Shown here piece by piece: positions 1 to 5,706 of a DNA stretch of 5,706 nucleotides. Below the pieces are notes generated by a model. It saw only the letters and a list, made by a program, of their open reading frames with translations, was not told the DNA's origin and searched no databases. How positions within the stretch are numbered: the first letter of the stretch is position 1; each line of letters opens with the position of its first letter. The translations under genes were made by a program, and so were the position numbers. Source of the DNA: Lysobacteraceae bacterium (lineage in GTDB: Bacteria > Pseudomonadota > Gammaproteobacteria > Steroidobacterales > Steroidobacteraceae); the NCBI GenBank assembly GCA_012516015.1, contig JAAYXG010000803.1, positions 1 through 5,706 of the forward strand. The letters run 5' to 3'.

Positions 1-1
1 G

Positions 2-210
<209 letters not shown>

Positions 211-308
211 TGCGTGCGCAAAGTCACAAAAAACATGAGCAGTAAGCCCCGCTCGCGCCGAGTCAAAAGCGCGTCCCCAACGGCTTCGGAGGCTTCGGGT
301 CACGTCAC

Positions 309-315
309 GGGAGAG
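309..315 (+). promoter_or_regulatory. Shine-Dalgarno site that decides the fimV start
   Basis: GGGAGAG at 309-315 sits just upstream of the ATG at 319; its GGGAG core (309-313) is 5 nt from the ATG. The upstream in-frame candidates, GTG at 214 and ATG at 235, have no purine-rich site at a suitable distance. They would also add an Arg/Lys/Ser-rich stretch of up to 35 residues in front of a normal signal peptide. The 319 start is therefore preferred. Confidence 0.7.
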
Positions 316-318
316 CTG

Positions 319-3309
319 ATGAGACGATATCTGCCGCAGCTCGTGCTGACGGGCGCATTGCTATCGCCGTTGAGTTCTTGGGCATTGGGGCTTGGCGAGA
401 TCCGCCTCAATTCCGCGTTAAATCAACCGTTTGACGCCGAAATCGAGCTTATTTCTCCGACGCCGGAAGAGCTCCAGAGCCTCAAGGTAGGCCTCGCGAG
501 CACTGACCTGTTCTCCCGCTACGGCATCGATCGGCCCGCTTATCTCTCGAGTTTCGACTTCAAGATCAGCCGTTCCCGTGACGGGCGGGCGACGATCAGG
601 GTGAGTTCGAATCGCTCGGTCACCGAGCCGTTTGTCACGCTGCTCGTCGAGGCAAGTTGGGCGCGCGGACGTCTCGTTCGCGAATACACAGTGCTGCTCG
701 ATCCGCCTGTTTTCATGCCTTCGCAAACGCAGGCACCGACGCCGGTCACGGCTCCGCAGGCAGGCGCGCAGACCGAGGGTCGCATTGCGCGTCCTGCGCC
801 GCAGCCGGAGCCGCAAGCACCTGCGGTGACCGAGAGCCCGATGCCTGCCGATCCCACGCCGGCGCCGACGGAGCAACCCTCATTCGCTGCAAGCCCGAGC
901 GCGTTCGGCAGCGAGTACACCGTGCAGCGCAACGACACGCTGTGGCGCATTGCAAGCCAGATCAACCCGGGTTCGCCGAGCGTCATCAATCAGACGATGA
1001 TCGCGCTCTTCCGCGCGAACCCAGCGGCCTTCGACGGCAACATCAATCGTCTGCGCGCGGGCGCCGTCCTGCGCATCCCCGAGACAGCCGAGATCGAAGC
1101 CGTATCGACTTCCGAGGCGGCTGCCGAAGTGGCACGCCAGGCGTCGGAGTGGAGCGCCGCGCTCTCGACGCCGACGCCAAGCGAAGAAGCGAGTCGGTTG
1201 CGCCTCGTGACGCCGGAAGAAGCCCCGACCGCGCCGACGGCGACGCCGTCGGCACCGGAAGAGGCGCCGGTCGCAGCGGCACCGACCTCGGCGCCTGCCA
1301 CGGCTGCAGAAGAGGACCGACGTCTGCAAGTCGAGAGCCCGGATTTCTCCGGCATGCAGCAGAGTGGCGACGAGGCGCCGATCGAGGAGGCGCCGATCGC
1401 AGCGGAAGAGGCCGCGCCGGAAGAGCTCGCCACGGCAGAAGAGCCTGCCGCTGCGGAGCAGCCGGCACCCGCGCCTGCGACTCAGCCGCAACCGGCGCCG
1501 GCGACGGAAGAGCCCGCTGTCTCGCTCGTCGATCGCATCGGACAGTTCTGGTGGGCTCTCGTCGTGCTCGGCCTGCTGGCGCTCCTATTGGTGTTCGTCC
1601 GCCGTCGCCGCACGGATACTTCGCTCGACTCGCTCGATGCGATCGCAACGCCGTCGTTCGAATACGAGCCGCCGGTTCGGCGTGCGCCTGCGACAACGAA
1701 GGCGCGCGAGCCCGAGCCGTTCCACATCGAAGAGGATGCGGATGCCGCGACCGATACGATCGGAGCGCCTGCGGCCGACACGGTGCGCCGCGAAGAGCCT
1801 GTGCACGACGAGCCCGTCGCAGCGGCGCCGACCTCTGATACGTCGATCGACGACACGCTGAGCAGCGATACGGCGATCCGCTTGGATCAACAGGATGCGC
1901 TCGCGGAAGCCGACTTCCACATGGCCTACGGTCTCTACGATCAGGCCGCCGATCTCGTGAAGATCGCGATCGAACGCGAACCGACTCGCCGCGACCTCAA
2001 GCTCAAGCTCCTCGAAATCTACTTCGTCTGGGGCAATCGCGACCTGTTCCTCGAGACGGCGCGCGAGCTCGGATCGACTCGTTCGGAAGCGGCGCCCGGC
2101 GAATGGGACAAAGTGGTCATCATGGGCAAGCAGATCGCGCCCGAAGACCCGCTCTTCCAAGGCGAATCGGGAGCCGCACATGTCGACCTCGTGGACGTCA
2201 ACCTGGAAGGCGGAGAGAACCGAGTCGATGTCGATCTGTTCGCCGAGCCGCAAGCCGAACAGCCGGCCGGCCTAGACCTCGAATTCGCGAGCGGGGAGCA
2301 TCCCGCGCCCTCGGGGGATTCGGATCTCGACTTCTTGCTCGATGAGCCGAAGCGCGGCGAAGACGACGATGCCACGCGCGAGATCGATCCGCTTGCACGA
2401 ACGCAGGAAACCCCCACGATCGAATCACCGATCTTGGATCGCGGCGCCGAGACGGTGCGGGAGAAAACCGACACCGCGGAATTCTCCAAGCTCTCTACCG
2501 AGCAGACAGCGGAGATCTCGCTCGACGATCTCGGCCTCGATGCCGAAGCGATCGATCATTCGGGCTCGCTCGAAGATACGACCTCGCTCGAGAAGGACGC
2601 GGGAGATACGGTCGAGAGTGCGCGTCCGCTTAGCGATGATGAGATGACGCAGATCGCGCGTCCGCTTAGCGATGATGAGATGACACAGATCGCGCGTCCG
2701 CTCGGCGACGACGAGATGACGCAGCTCGCGCCCTCTTTGGGCAGCTTCGATCGCACGATGGAAGCGCCGCAGCCGCCGGAGCAGAAGTTCGATCTCGACA
2801 CGACCGGCACGATCTACATCGATCAAGTCGATCTGTCGGGCAACGATACGGTCGAGCAGCCGCGCGGCGACGTCGACTCGACGGCGACGATGAAGGCACC
2901 GAGCGGTCTCGACTTGGATCTCGGCGCGCTAGATGAGGCTGCATCGGGCGGCAACGATACGGTTCGCCATGCCCGCCCCGGCAACGGTCATTCGGAAGAG
3001 GACCGCTTCTCGAGCGATGTGTTCTCGGAGCGCGCGACGGAAACGGCAGGGGTCGATCTGGACGTAGGCGATGCGCTTGCATCGGACGATCATTCGCCGA
3101 CGAACAAGCAGACGGTGGCGACCGAGATGGAGCTCTCGGAGCTCGAGCCCGTGACGATGAGCGAAGTCGGTACCAAGCTCGACCTTGCGCGCGCCTATAT
3201 GGACATGGGCGATCCGGACGGCGCTCGCAGTATCCTCGAAGAGGTCATGCAGGAAGGCAACCCGAACCAGAAGCAGGAAGCGAACCGGTTGCTCGAGTCG
3301 ATCAGATAG
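319..3309 (+). CDS. fimV: FimV-like polar inner-membrane hub protein with LysM domain
   Basis: FimV proteins are inner-membrane proteins with a periplasmic peptidoglycan-binding part and a cytoplasmic scaffold part. In Pseudomonas they organise the cell pole and support type IV pilus assembly and twitching. From the ATG at 319 the product is 996 residues, near the roughly 900-residue Pseudomonas protein. Seen in order: a signal peptide (1-22, cleavage likely after S-W-A); the FimV N-terminal block GLGEIRLNSALNQPFDAEIEL; a LysM domain (about 200-254, YTVQRNDTLW to VLRIP); a Pro/Ala/Glu-rich linker; a membrane span (411-427, beginning WWALVV) followed by RRRR; an acidic tail with a TPR-like segment (about 520-590); a tandem repeat (768-803); and the C-terminal FimV/TPR domain (about 952-996). 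It probably has its own promoter overlapping asd. The stop codon TAG falls within the first unit of a downstream heptamer array. Family assignment is firm; the pilus role here is inferred. Confidence 0.95.
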   Translation: MRRYLPQLVLTGALLSPLSSWALGLGEIRLNSALNQPFDAEIELISPTPEELQSLKVGLASTDLFSRYGIDRPAYLSSFDFKISRSRDGRATIRVSSNRSVTEPFVTLLVEASWARGRLVREYTVLLDPPVFMPSQTQAPTPVTAPQAGAQTEGRIARPAPQPEPQAPAVTESPMPADPTPAPTEQPSFAASPSAFGSEYTVQRNDTLWRIASQINPGSPSVINQTMIALFRANPAAFDGNINRLRAGAVLRIPETAEIEAVSTSEAAAEVARQASEWSAALSTPTPSEEASRLRLVTPEEAPTAPTATPSAPEEAPVAAAPTSAPATAAEEDRRLQVESPDFSGMQQSGDEAPIEEAPIAAEEAAPEELATAEEPAAAEQPAPAPATQPQPAPATEEPAVSLVDRIGQFWWALVVLGLLALLLVFVRRRRTDTSLDSLDAIATPSFEYEPPVRRAPATTKAREPEPFHIEEDADAATDTIGAPAADTVRREEPVHDEPVAAAPTSDTSIDDTLSSDTAIRLDQQDALAEADFHMAYGLYDQAADLVKIAIEREPTRRDLKLKLLEIYFVWGNRDLFLETARELGSTRSEAAPGEWDKVVIMGKQIAPEDPLFQGESGAAHVDLVDVNLEGGENRVDVDLFAEPQAEQPAGLDLEFASGEHPAPSGDSDLDFLLDEPKRGEDDDATREIDPLARTQETPTIESPILDRGAETVREKTDTAEFSKLSTEQTAEISLDDLGLDAEAIDHSGSLEDTTSLEKDAGDTVESARPLSDDEMTQIARPLSDDEMTQIARPLGDDEMTQLAPSLGSFDRTMEAPQPPEQKFDLDTTGTIYIDQVDLSGNDTVEQPRGDVDSTATMKAPSGLDLDLGALDEAASGGNDTVRHARPGNGHSEEDRFSSDVFSERATETAGVDLDVGDALASDDHSPTNKQTVATEMELSELEPVTMSEVGTKLDLARAYMDMGDPDGARSILEEVMQEGNPNQKQEANRLLESIR
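2620..2727 (+). repeat. Three tandem 36-bp repeats (12 residues each) inside fimV
   Basis: The units are 2620-2655, 2656-2691 and 2692-2727. They encode ARPLSDDEMTQI twice and then ARPLGDDEMTQL. Units 1 and 2 differ at one base, a synonymous Thr codon (ACG/ACA). Unit 3 differs from unit 1 at five bases, three of them synonymous. The pattern suggests an older duplication that produced unit 3 and a very recent one separating units 1 and 2. The repeat is in frame and lies in the acidic cytoplasmic tail (residues 768-803), so a change in copy number would alter length by 12 residues without breaking the frame. Confidence 0.95.
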
Positions 3310-3446
3310 GCTGTAGACCGTAGGCTGTAGACTGTAGCCGGAAGGGCGCTTCGCGCGCCCTGGCTACCGAGAGCACAGCTATGCATCAGTCGGCGTTTCT
3401 TCTCGTGTTTCTGACGACGGCTTACGACCTACAGCCTACAGCGTAG
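3306..3446. repeat. Inverted pair of GTAG-type heptamer arrays (element 1), fimV-truA gap
   Basis: The left array, 3306-3340, is five 7-bp units: ATAGGCT, GTAGACC, GTAGGCT, GTAGACT, GTAGCCG. The right array, 3419-3446, is the opposite orientation. Read on the minus strand from its outer end it gives CTACGCT (degenerate), GTAGGCT, GTAGGTC, GTAAGCC. Each unit is a tetramer close to GTAG plus a variable trinucleotide. The two arrays are separated by 78 bp containing a perfect GC-rich hairpin. The element fills almost the whole gap: its first unit includes the fimV TAG stop and its last unit touches the truA ribosome-binding site. I cannot name a described family for the arrays. No open reading frame or transposase is associated. 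Confidence 0.85.
3334..3367. repeat. GTAG-headed REP-like hairpin inside element 1
   Basis: AGGGCGC (3343-3349) pairs perfectly with GCGCCCT (3355-3361) around a 5-nt loop TTCGC. An outer arm GTAGCC (3334-3339) pairs with GGCTAC (3362-3367), leaving a 3-nt bulge GGA on the left side only. A GTAG tetranucleotide at the foot of a GC-rich imperfect palindrome is the layout of the GTAG-type REP elements known from Stenotrophomonas and relatives, which are tied to RAYT transposases. Similarity here is structural only. No T-tract follows, so it is not a canonical intrinsic terminator. Confidence 0.6.
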
Positions 3447-3449
3447 GGG
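3445..3449 (+). promoter_or_regulatory. truA Shine-Dalgarno site overlapping the end of element 1
   Basis: AGGGG at 3445-3449 is 8 nt upstream of the truA ATG at 3458. Its first two bases belong to the last, degenerate heptamer of the right-hand array (3440-3446). The ribosome-binding site is therefore joined to the repeat, and pairing of the arrays in RNA could affect its exposure. That regulatory effect is inference. Confidence 0.55.
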
Positions 3450-3457
3450 CGGCCGCG

Positions 3458-4264
3458 ATGCGTATCGCCCTCGGCCTCGAATACGACGGCAGTGCGTTTT
3501 CGGGCTGGCAGTCGCAGGCGCACGCGCATGGCGTCCAGACGAGCGTCGAGGCGGCGCTCAGCGAGGTCGCGAATCACGCCGTGACCGTGACTGCCGCGGG
3601 ACGCACGGATGCGGGCGTGCATGCGGCGATGCAGGTCGTGCATTTCGATTCCGACTCGGTCCGTACCGAGCGCGGCTGGGTGCTCGGGACCAATACCCAT
3701 CTTCCTCCTCAAGTGAGCGCGCTCTGGGCGCGCGTCGTGCCGGAGGCCTTCCATGCCCGTTACAGCGCGTTCGCGCGCCGCTATCGGTATCTCATCTTGA
3801 ATCGCGTTCCGCGGCCGGCACTGGCCGCGCAGAGAGTGGCTTGGGTGCGAGACCCACTCGATGCCGAGCGCATGCATGAAGCGGCACAATTGCTCCTCGG
3901 CGAGCACGACTTCTCCTCCTTTCGCGCCGCGGAGTGCCAGGCTCGCACACCGATGCGATACATGCATGAGATTACGGTCGAGCGGCACGGCGAGCTCGTC
4001 GTCCTATCGGTGCTCGCGAACGCCTTCCTGCATCACATGGTGCGCAATATCGCGGGGGTGCTGATCGCCATCGGTACGGGCGAGCGGCCGGTGAGGTGGG
4101 CGCGCGACGTGCTCGAGGCGCGTGACCGCACTCAAGGCGGAATTACTGCTCCAGCAGCGGGTCTTTATCTCGCTGGAGTACGCTATTCGCCCAACCTGGG
4201 GCTTCCGAGCGAAGACGCGCAAATCCTGGGCGCGTCTTGCCCGCCTCAGCCGGACCAAGTATAG
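3458..4264 (+). CDS. truA: tRNA pseudouridine(38-40) synthase TruA
   Basis: TruA converts uridines 38, 39 and 40 in the anticodon stem-loop of many tRNAs to pseudouridine, in the cytoplasm, usually as a homodimer. The product is 268 residues, close to the 270 of E. coli. The catalytic block AGRTDAGVH is intact with the nucleophile Asp51. Other family blocks visible are LEYDGSAFSGWQ (7-18), FHARYSAFARRYRYLI (98-113), DFSSFRA (151-157), NAFLHHMVRNIAG (188-200), and APAAGLYL (231-238) near the C-terminus. The ATG at 3458 gives the normal N-terminus MRIALGLEYDG and has AGGGG 8 nt upstream. It lies 148 bp after fimV, across a repeat element, and 31 bp before accD, so co-transcription with accD is likely. 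The final 18 or so residues look divergent, which is common in this family. No key residue is missing. Confidence 0.97.
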   Translation: MRIALGLEYDGSAFSGWQSQAHAHGVQTSVEAALSEVANHAVTVTAAGRTDAGVHAAMQVVHFDSDSVRTERGWVLGTNTHLPPQVSALWARVVPEAFHARYSAFARRYRYLILNRVPRPALAAQRVAWVRDPLDAERMHEAAQLLLGEHDFSSFRAAECQARTPMRYMHEITVERHGELVVLSVLANAFLHHMVRNIAGVLIAIGTGERPVRWARDVLEARDRTQGGITAPAAGLYLAGVRYSPNLGLPSEDAQILGASCPPQPDQV

Positions 4265-4295
4265 ATGCGCCTCTTTGGGTGCCGCGGGACGCTGA

Positions 4296-5171
4296 ATGAC
4301 CTGGTTTGAAAAAATTATGCCTTCGCGGATCAAGACCGAGCGTCGTACGCGTTCGGTGCCCGAGGGTCTGTGGATGAAGTGCGCCGCCTGCGACGCCGTT
4401 CTGTATCGGGCCGAGCTCGAGCGCAATCTGCACGTATGTCCGAAGTGCGGGCACCACATGCGGATCGGTGCGCGCGAACGCTTGGAGTCGTTCCTCGATC
4501 CCGAGGGCTATGTCGAGCTCGCGGACAATATCGAGCCGGAAGATCCGCTGAAGTTTCGCGACACGAAGAAGTATCGCGATCGACTCGCGCAGGCGCAGAA
4601 GACGACGCAGGAGAAAGATGCGCTGATCGTGATGGCCGGCACGCTGCACGGCTTGCCGATCGTCGCTTGTGCTTTCGAGTTCTCGTTCCTCGGCGGCTCC
4701 ATGGGATCGGCCGTGGGCGAGCGGTTCGTGCGCGGCGCGGAGCATGCGCTCGAGCATCGCAAGCCGCTCGTGTGCTTCTCCGCAAGCGGCGGCGCTCGTA
4801 TGCAAGAGGCGCTGCTTTCGCTGCTGCAGATGGCGAAAACGAGCGCGATGCTCGCTCGCTTGTCGGAAGCACGAATCCCGTATATCTCGGTGCTCACCGA
4901 TCCGACAACCGGCGGTGTTTCGGCGAGCCTCGCGATGCTCGGGGACGTGAACATCGGTGAGCCGAAGGCGCTGATTGGTTTTGCCGGCGCACGCGTCATC
5001 CAGCAGACGGTGCGCGAAACGCTGCCGGAAGGGTTCCAGCGCAGCGAGTTTCTCCTGGATCACGGCGCGCTCGACATGATCGTCGATCGACGCGACATGC
5101 GCGAGCGTATCGCGGGGCTCTTGACGATGTTCATGCAGTTGCCCGCGCCGGAATTCGCGCCCAAGGCCTGA
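4296..5171 (+). CDS. accD: Acetyl-CoA carboxylase carboxyltransferase subunit beta
   Basis: AccD with AccA forms the carboxyltransferase that moves the carboxyl group from carboxybiotin on AccB to acetyl-CoA, making malonyl-CoA for fatty-acid synthesis in the cytoplasm. The product is 291 residues. It has the N-terminal zinc ribbon with C29-x2-C32 and C48-x2-C51, matching the four-cysteine pattern of the E. coli protein. The carboxyltransferase (crotonase-fold) blocks follow: [16 protein letters not shown] (127-142), [11 protein letters not shown] (162-172), [11 protein letters not shown] (201-211), GFAGARVI (228-235) and [10 protein letters not shown] (243-252). The start at 4296 gives the typical [10 protein letters not shown], with a modest GGGA at 4286-4289. 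It sits 31 bp after truA. In many relatives trpF (and sometimes trpBA) lies between truA and accD, and it is absent here. accA is elsewhere, as is usual. Confidence 0.98.
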   Translation: MTWFEKIMPSRIKTERRTRSVPEGLWMKCAACDAVLYRAELERNLHVCPKCGHHMRIGARERLESFLDPEGYVELADNIEPEDPLKFRDTKKYRDRLAQAQKTTQEKDALIVMAGTLHGLPIVACAFEFSFLGGSMGSAVGERFVRGAEHALEHRKPLVCFSASGGARMQEALLSLLQMAKTSAMLARLSEARIPYISVLTDPTTGGVSASLAMLGDVNIGEPKALIGFAGARVIQQTVRETLPEGFQRSEFLLDHGALDMIVDRRDMRERIAGLLTMFMQLPAPEFAPKA

Positions 5172-5183
5172 CACAATGCGATC

Positions 5184-5268
5184 GTGTGAGGTGTAACGTG
5201 TAAGGTGTAAAGTCGGAGCGGCGTCGCGCCTGAGTCTGACAATACACTTCACACCAAACACGTTACAC
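5184..5268. repeat. Inverted pair of GTGT-type heptamer arrays (element 2), accD-folC gap
   Basis: The left array, 5184-5211, is four 7-bp units: GTGTGAG, GTGTAAC, GTGTAAG, GTGTAAA. The right array, 5241-5268, is inverted; read on the minus strand from its outer end it gives GTGTAAC, GTGTTTG, GTGTGAA, GTGTATT. Every unit keeps GTGT exactly and varies in the other three bases. The 29-bp centre (5212-5240) folds on itself: GTCGGA (5212-5217) pairs with TCTGAC (5235-5240) with one G-U pair, and GGCG (5220-5223) pairs with CGCC (5227-5230). In exact register the GTGT and ACAC blocks of the two arms face each other every 7 bp, giving a long interrupted hairpin of 85 bp. No T-tract follows it. No family name is known to me. 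Confidence 0.88.
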
Positions 5269-5290
5269 GCGCGCGAGCGCAAACGGTTCC

Positions 5291-5706
5291 ATGCGTTTCT
5301 CCCGACTCTCCGATTGGCTCGCGTGGCAGGAGCGCCTGCATCCGAGCGCCATCGACCTCGGTCTCGAACGCGTGCGACGGACGCTGGCGCGACTCGGTTG
5401 GAGGCCGCCGAAATGCCCCGTCGTCACGGTGGGCGGAACGAACGGCAAGGGTTCGACCGTCGCGCTTCTGACCCGTATCTTGAGCGCGGCGGGCTATCGG
5501 GTCGGCACGTTCACTTCGCCGCATCTCGTGCGCTATAACGAGCGCATCACGCTCGCTGAGCGAGAAGTCGCGGATGCATCCTTGCTGGCGGCGTTCGAGC
5601 GAATCGACGCGGCGCGCGCCGCGGACACGCTGACGTTCTTCGAGTTCAATACTCTCGCGGCGCTCTTGATCTTCGAAACGGCTGAACCTGATGCGATCGT
5701 GCTCGA
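5291..5706 (+). CDS. folC: Folylpolyglutamate synthase / dihydrofolate synthase, N-terminal part (runs off right edge)
   Basis: FolC adds glutamate to dihydropteroate (forming dihydrofolate) and then to folates, using ATP, in the cytoplasm. It belongs to the Mur ligase superfamily. The first 138 codons are present and open to the window edge. Visible blocks are the P-loop VGGTNGKGS (47-55), the folate-loop region FTSPHLVRYNERI (74-86), and TFFEFNTLAALLIFE further on. The frame ends at IVLE, just before the expected VGLGG block. ATG 5291 gives a normal N-terminus of this family (LSDWLAWQERLHP resembles the usual LxxWLxxxExxHP). No strong Shine-Dalgarno is seen before it, and the start is 22 nt after the end of element 2. 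Translation or transcription could therefore be affected by that structure. Placement after accD is the conserved gammaproteobacterial order. Whether the gene is intact cannot be judged. Confidence 0.95.
   Translation, partial: MRFSRLSDWLAWQERLHPSAIDLGLERVRRTLARLGWRPPKCPVVTVGGTNGKGSTVALLTRILSAAGYRVGTFTSPHLVRYNERITLAEREVADASLLAAFERIDAARAADTLTFFEFNTLAALLIFETAEPDAIVL

Noticed and set aside
1372..1399. Short direct repeat of GAGGCGCCGATCG in fimV
   Set aside because: Two copies 15 bp apart in an Ala/Glu/Pro-rich linker; ordinary low-complexity slippage without further structure.
1270..1835. Near-identical 20-mers (1270-1289 and 1816-1835, one mismatch) encoding VAAAPTS on both sides of the FimV membrane span
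   Set aside because: Both lie in Ala/Pro-rich low-complexity linkers, where the limited set of GC-rich codons makes such matches likely by chance.
657..1838. Plus-strand open frame of 393 codons inside fimV in another frame
   Set aside because: The product is Arg/Ala/Gly/Ser-rich and without domains, whereas the fimV frame has a signal peptide, LysM and a membrane span over the same DNA.
3343..3361. Strong GC-rich hairpin after fimV as a Rho-independent terminator
   Set aside because: The stem is perfect (7 bp, 5-nt loop) but is followed by GGCTACCGAG, not by a T-tract. The nearest T-rich stretch starts more than 30 bp downstream. Better viewed as a REP-like structure, although some effect on transcript ends is possible.
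5172..5188. CACA...TGTG flanks just before element 2 as an operator palindrome
   Set aside because: Only the outer four bases pair; the centre is not symmetric, and the right half is simply the first GTGT heptamer.
5184..5268. CRISPR-like array
   Set aside because: Repeats are 7 bp with no spacers of normal size, in inverted pairs, and no cas genes are nearby.
4143..5282. Long minus-strand open frame of 379 codons antisense to accD and the end of truA
   Set aside because: Its product is Arg/His/Leu-rich with no recognisable domain, and it runs opposite to a complete, conserved accD. It is a typical shadow frame in high-GC DNA.

Overview
The window is about 5.7 kb of high-GC chromosomal DNA, and every gene I can support lies on the + strand. 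The gene order is asd (3' end), fimV, truA, accD, folC (5' end). This is the conserved backbone asd/usg-fimV-truA-(trpF)-accD-folC of Gammaproteobacteria. The FimV homologue (signal peptide, LysM, one membrane span, acidic cytoplasmic tail, FimV C-terminal domain) points to a gammaproteobacterium that probably carries type IV pili or a polar-organising system. High GC and close similarity to Pseudomonas/Xanthomonas-type proteins suggest the Pseudomonadales/Xanthomonadales/Nevskiales side of the class. The exact lineage is a guess.

Layout: 2-202 is the C-terminus of aspartate-semialdehyde dehydrogenase. A good sigma70-like promoter (182-210) overlaps its end and reads into fimV, best started at 319. 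fimV runs to 3309. A 148-bp gap (3310-3457) holds an inverted pair of 7-bp repeat arrays with a nested GC-rich hairpin. truA (3458-4264) and accD (4296-5171) are 31 bp apart, with no trpF between them. A 119-bp gap (5172-5290) holds a second inverted pair of 7-bp arrays with a different core. folC (5291 onward) runs off the right edge.

The genes are housekeeping: lysine/threonine precursor synthesis (Asd), polar assembly (FimV), tRNA pseudouridylation (TruA), the carboxyltransferase step of fatty-acid synthesis (AccD) and folate polyglutamylation (FolC). They are not one pathway and are probably linked only by co-directional transcription and ancient synteny.

The unusual content is between the genes. 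Both larger gaps carry the same architecture: about four heptamers, each a fixed tetramer plus a variable trinucleotide, then a spacer, then about four heptamers in inverted orientation. The fixed tetramer is GTAG in one gap and GTGT in the other, so the organisation is shared but the sequence is not. A second point of interest is a FimV tail with threonine motifs spaced about 12-13 residues apart, one stretch of which has recently duplicated as a near-perfect 36-bp repeat. I see no phage, insertion sequence with transposase, CRISPR array, rRNA or tRNA in the window.
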